Shown: positions 63,965 through 64,000 of the stretch, one piece after another
Position numbering within the stretch: the first letter of the stretch is position 1
Layout of the letters: the number at the start of each line of letters is the position of its first letter
NCBI RefSeq assembly: GCF_900114045.1
Contig: NZ_FORQ01000001.1
Location: forward strand, 496,001-560,000
Direction: 5' to 3'
Source of the DNA: Kaistella treverensis
Lineage (GTDB): Bacteria > Bacteroidota > Bacteroidia > Flavobacteriales > Weeksellaceae
Length of the DNA: 64,000 nucleotides
Translations under genes and position numbers: made by a program
Notes under the pieces: model-generated
Told to the model about the DNA's origin: nothing
The model's database searches: none
The model's input: the letters and a program-made list of their open reading frames with translations, nothing else

Positions 63965-64000
63965 GCCGCTTGAAAATTCGCAATTATAAAGCTGTTTGAA

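Overview
The window is chromosomal DNA from a member of the Bacteroidetes, most likely a Flavobacteriia/Weeksellaceae organism of the Chryseobacterium-Kaistella type. The grounds are: low G+C and A-rich leaders without strong Shine-Dalgarno sequences; repeated promoter boxes of the Bacteroidetes form TAnnTTTG, several with a TTG 19-20 bp upstream; a type IX secretion gene (porQ) next to cmk; a lipidated TamA homologue (TamL); an atpD-atpC pair apart from the other ATP synthase genes; a BlaI-M56 pair; and a pair resembling the capnine (sulfonolipid) enzymes. This placement is an inference from gene content, not a database result. I see no prophage, insertion sequence, CRISPR array or plasmid gene.

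Layout. 1-4.1 kb: end of a 2-oxoacid dehydrogenase E1 gene, a 427-bp intergenic stretch with degenerate repeats, ligA, and convergent holB. 4.3-8.8 kb: a co-directional run of an outer-membrane protein, lptC, anmK and a GNAT-nitrilase fusion. 8.9-16.4 kb, minus strand: TonB-dependent receptor, kdsA, DUF1697, and a large DUF2723 membrane protein. 16.6-24.1 kb, plus strand: cysteine-synthase-like and AONS/SPT-like enzymes (probable cysteate synthase and cysteate acyltransferase), a Rnk/GreA-like factor, a cobalamin-binding radical SAM protein, and a regulator-like protein overlapping an EamA transporter. 24.2-30.2 kb: a small unknown protein, atpC/atpD, ribF, YjbR, an NAD(P)-binding protein, and frr/pyrH. 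30.3-36.8 kb: porQ, cmk, a YtxH/holin-like/unknown trio, an rRNA methyltransferase, and tamL. 36.9-43.7 kb, minus strand: parC, a small membrane protein, parE, an FMN reductase and ychF. 44-48.6 kb: blaI-M56, a DUF465 protein and typA. 48.8-50.6 kb: two low-complexity proteins, one of them ferritin-like. 50.9-59 kb: a GHL10 lipoprotein, a SRAP peptidase, an unknown gene, initiator tRNA-Met, a Sua5/YrdC protein, yaaA, a thioesterase, an HMA-AraC regulator and a copper P-type ATPase. 59-63.9 kb, minus strand: a polyprenyl synthase, a beta-propeller-like exported protein, a DUF1275 protein, rlmN and queA.

How the genes fit together. Much of the window is housekeeping: replication and topology (ligA, holB, parC, parE), translation and tRNA/rRNA modification (frr, typA, ychF, rlmN, queA, Sua5, tRNA-fMet, rRNA methyltransferase), and energy (atpD, atpC, ribF). 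A second theme is the envelope: LPS (kdsA, lptC), peptidoglycan recycling (anmK), outer-membrane assembly and secretion (tamL, porQ), TonB uptake, and probable sulfonolipid synthesis. The accessory loci are blaI-M56, the HMA-AraC/CopA copper locus, and the acidic/glycine-rich protein pair.

The most unusual signals are: (i) a family of at least 16 related A/T-flanked stem-loops with a GCCGTTTTAGCGGC-like core, one copy of which seems to form the start and signal peptide of a gene; (ii) the probable capnine gene pair; (iii) a glycine-rich protein with two GHPFFGNQYTSGRG modules; (iv) four tandem 23-residue repeats in the exported part of the M56 protein; (v) two 8-6-8 operators around the blaI promoter; and (vi) divergent genes whose start regions overlap and whose promoters lie inside each other's coding sequence.
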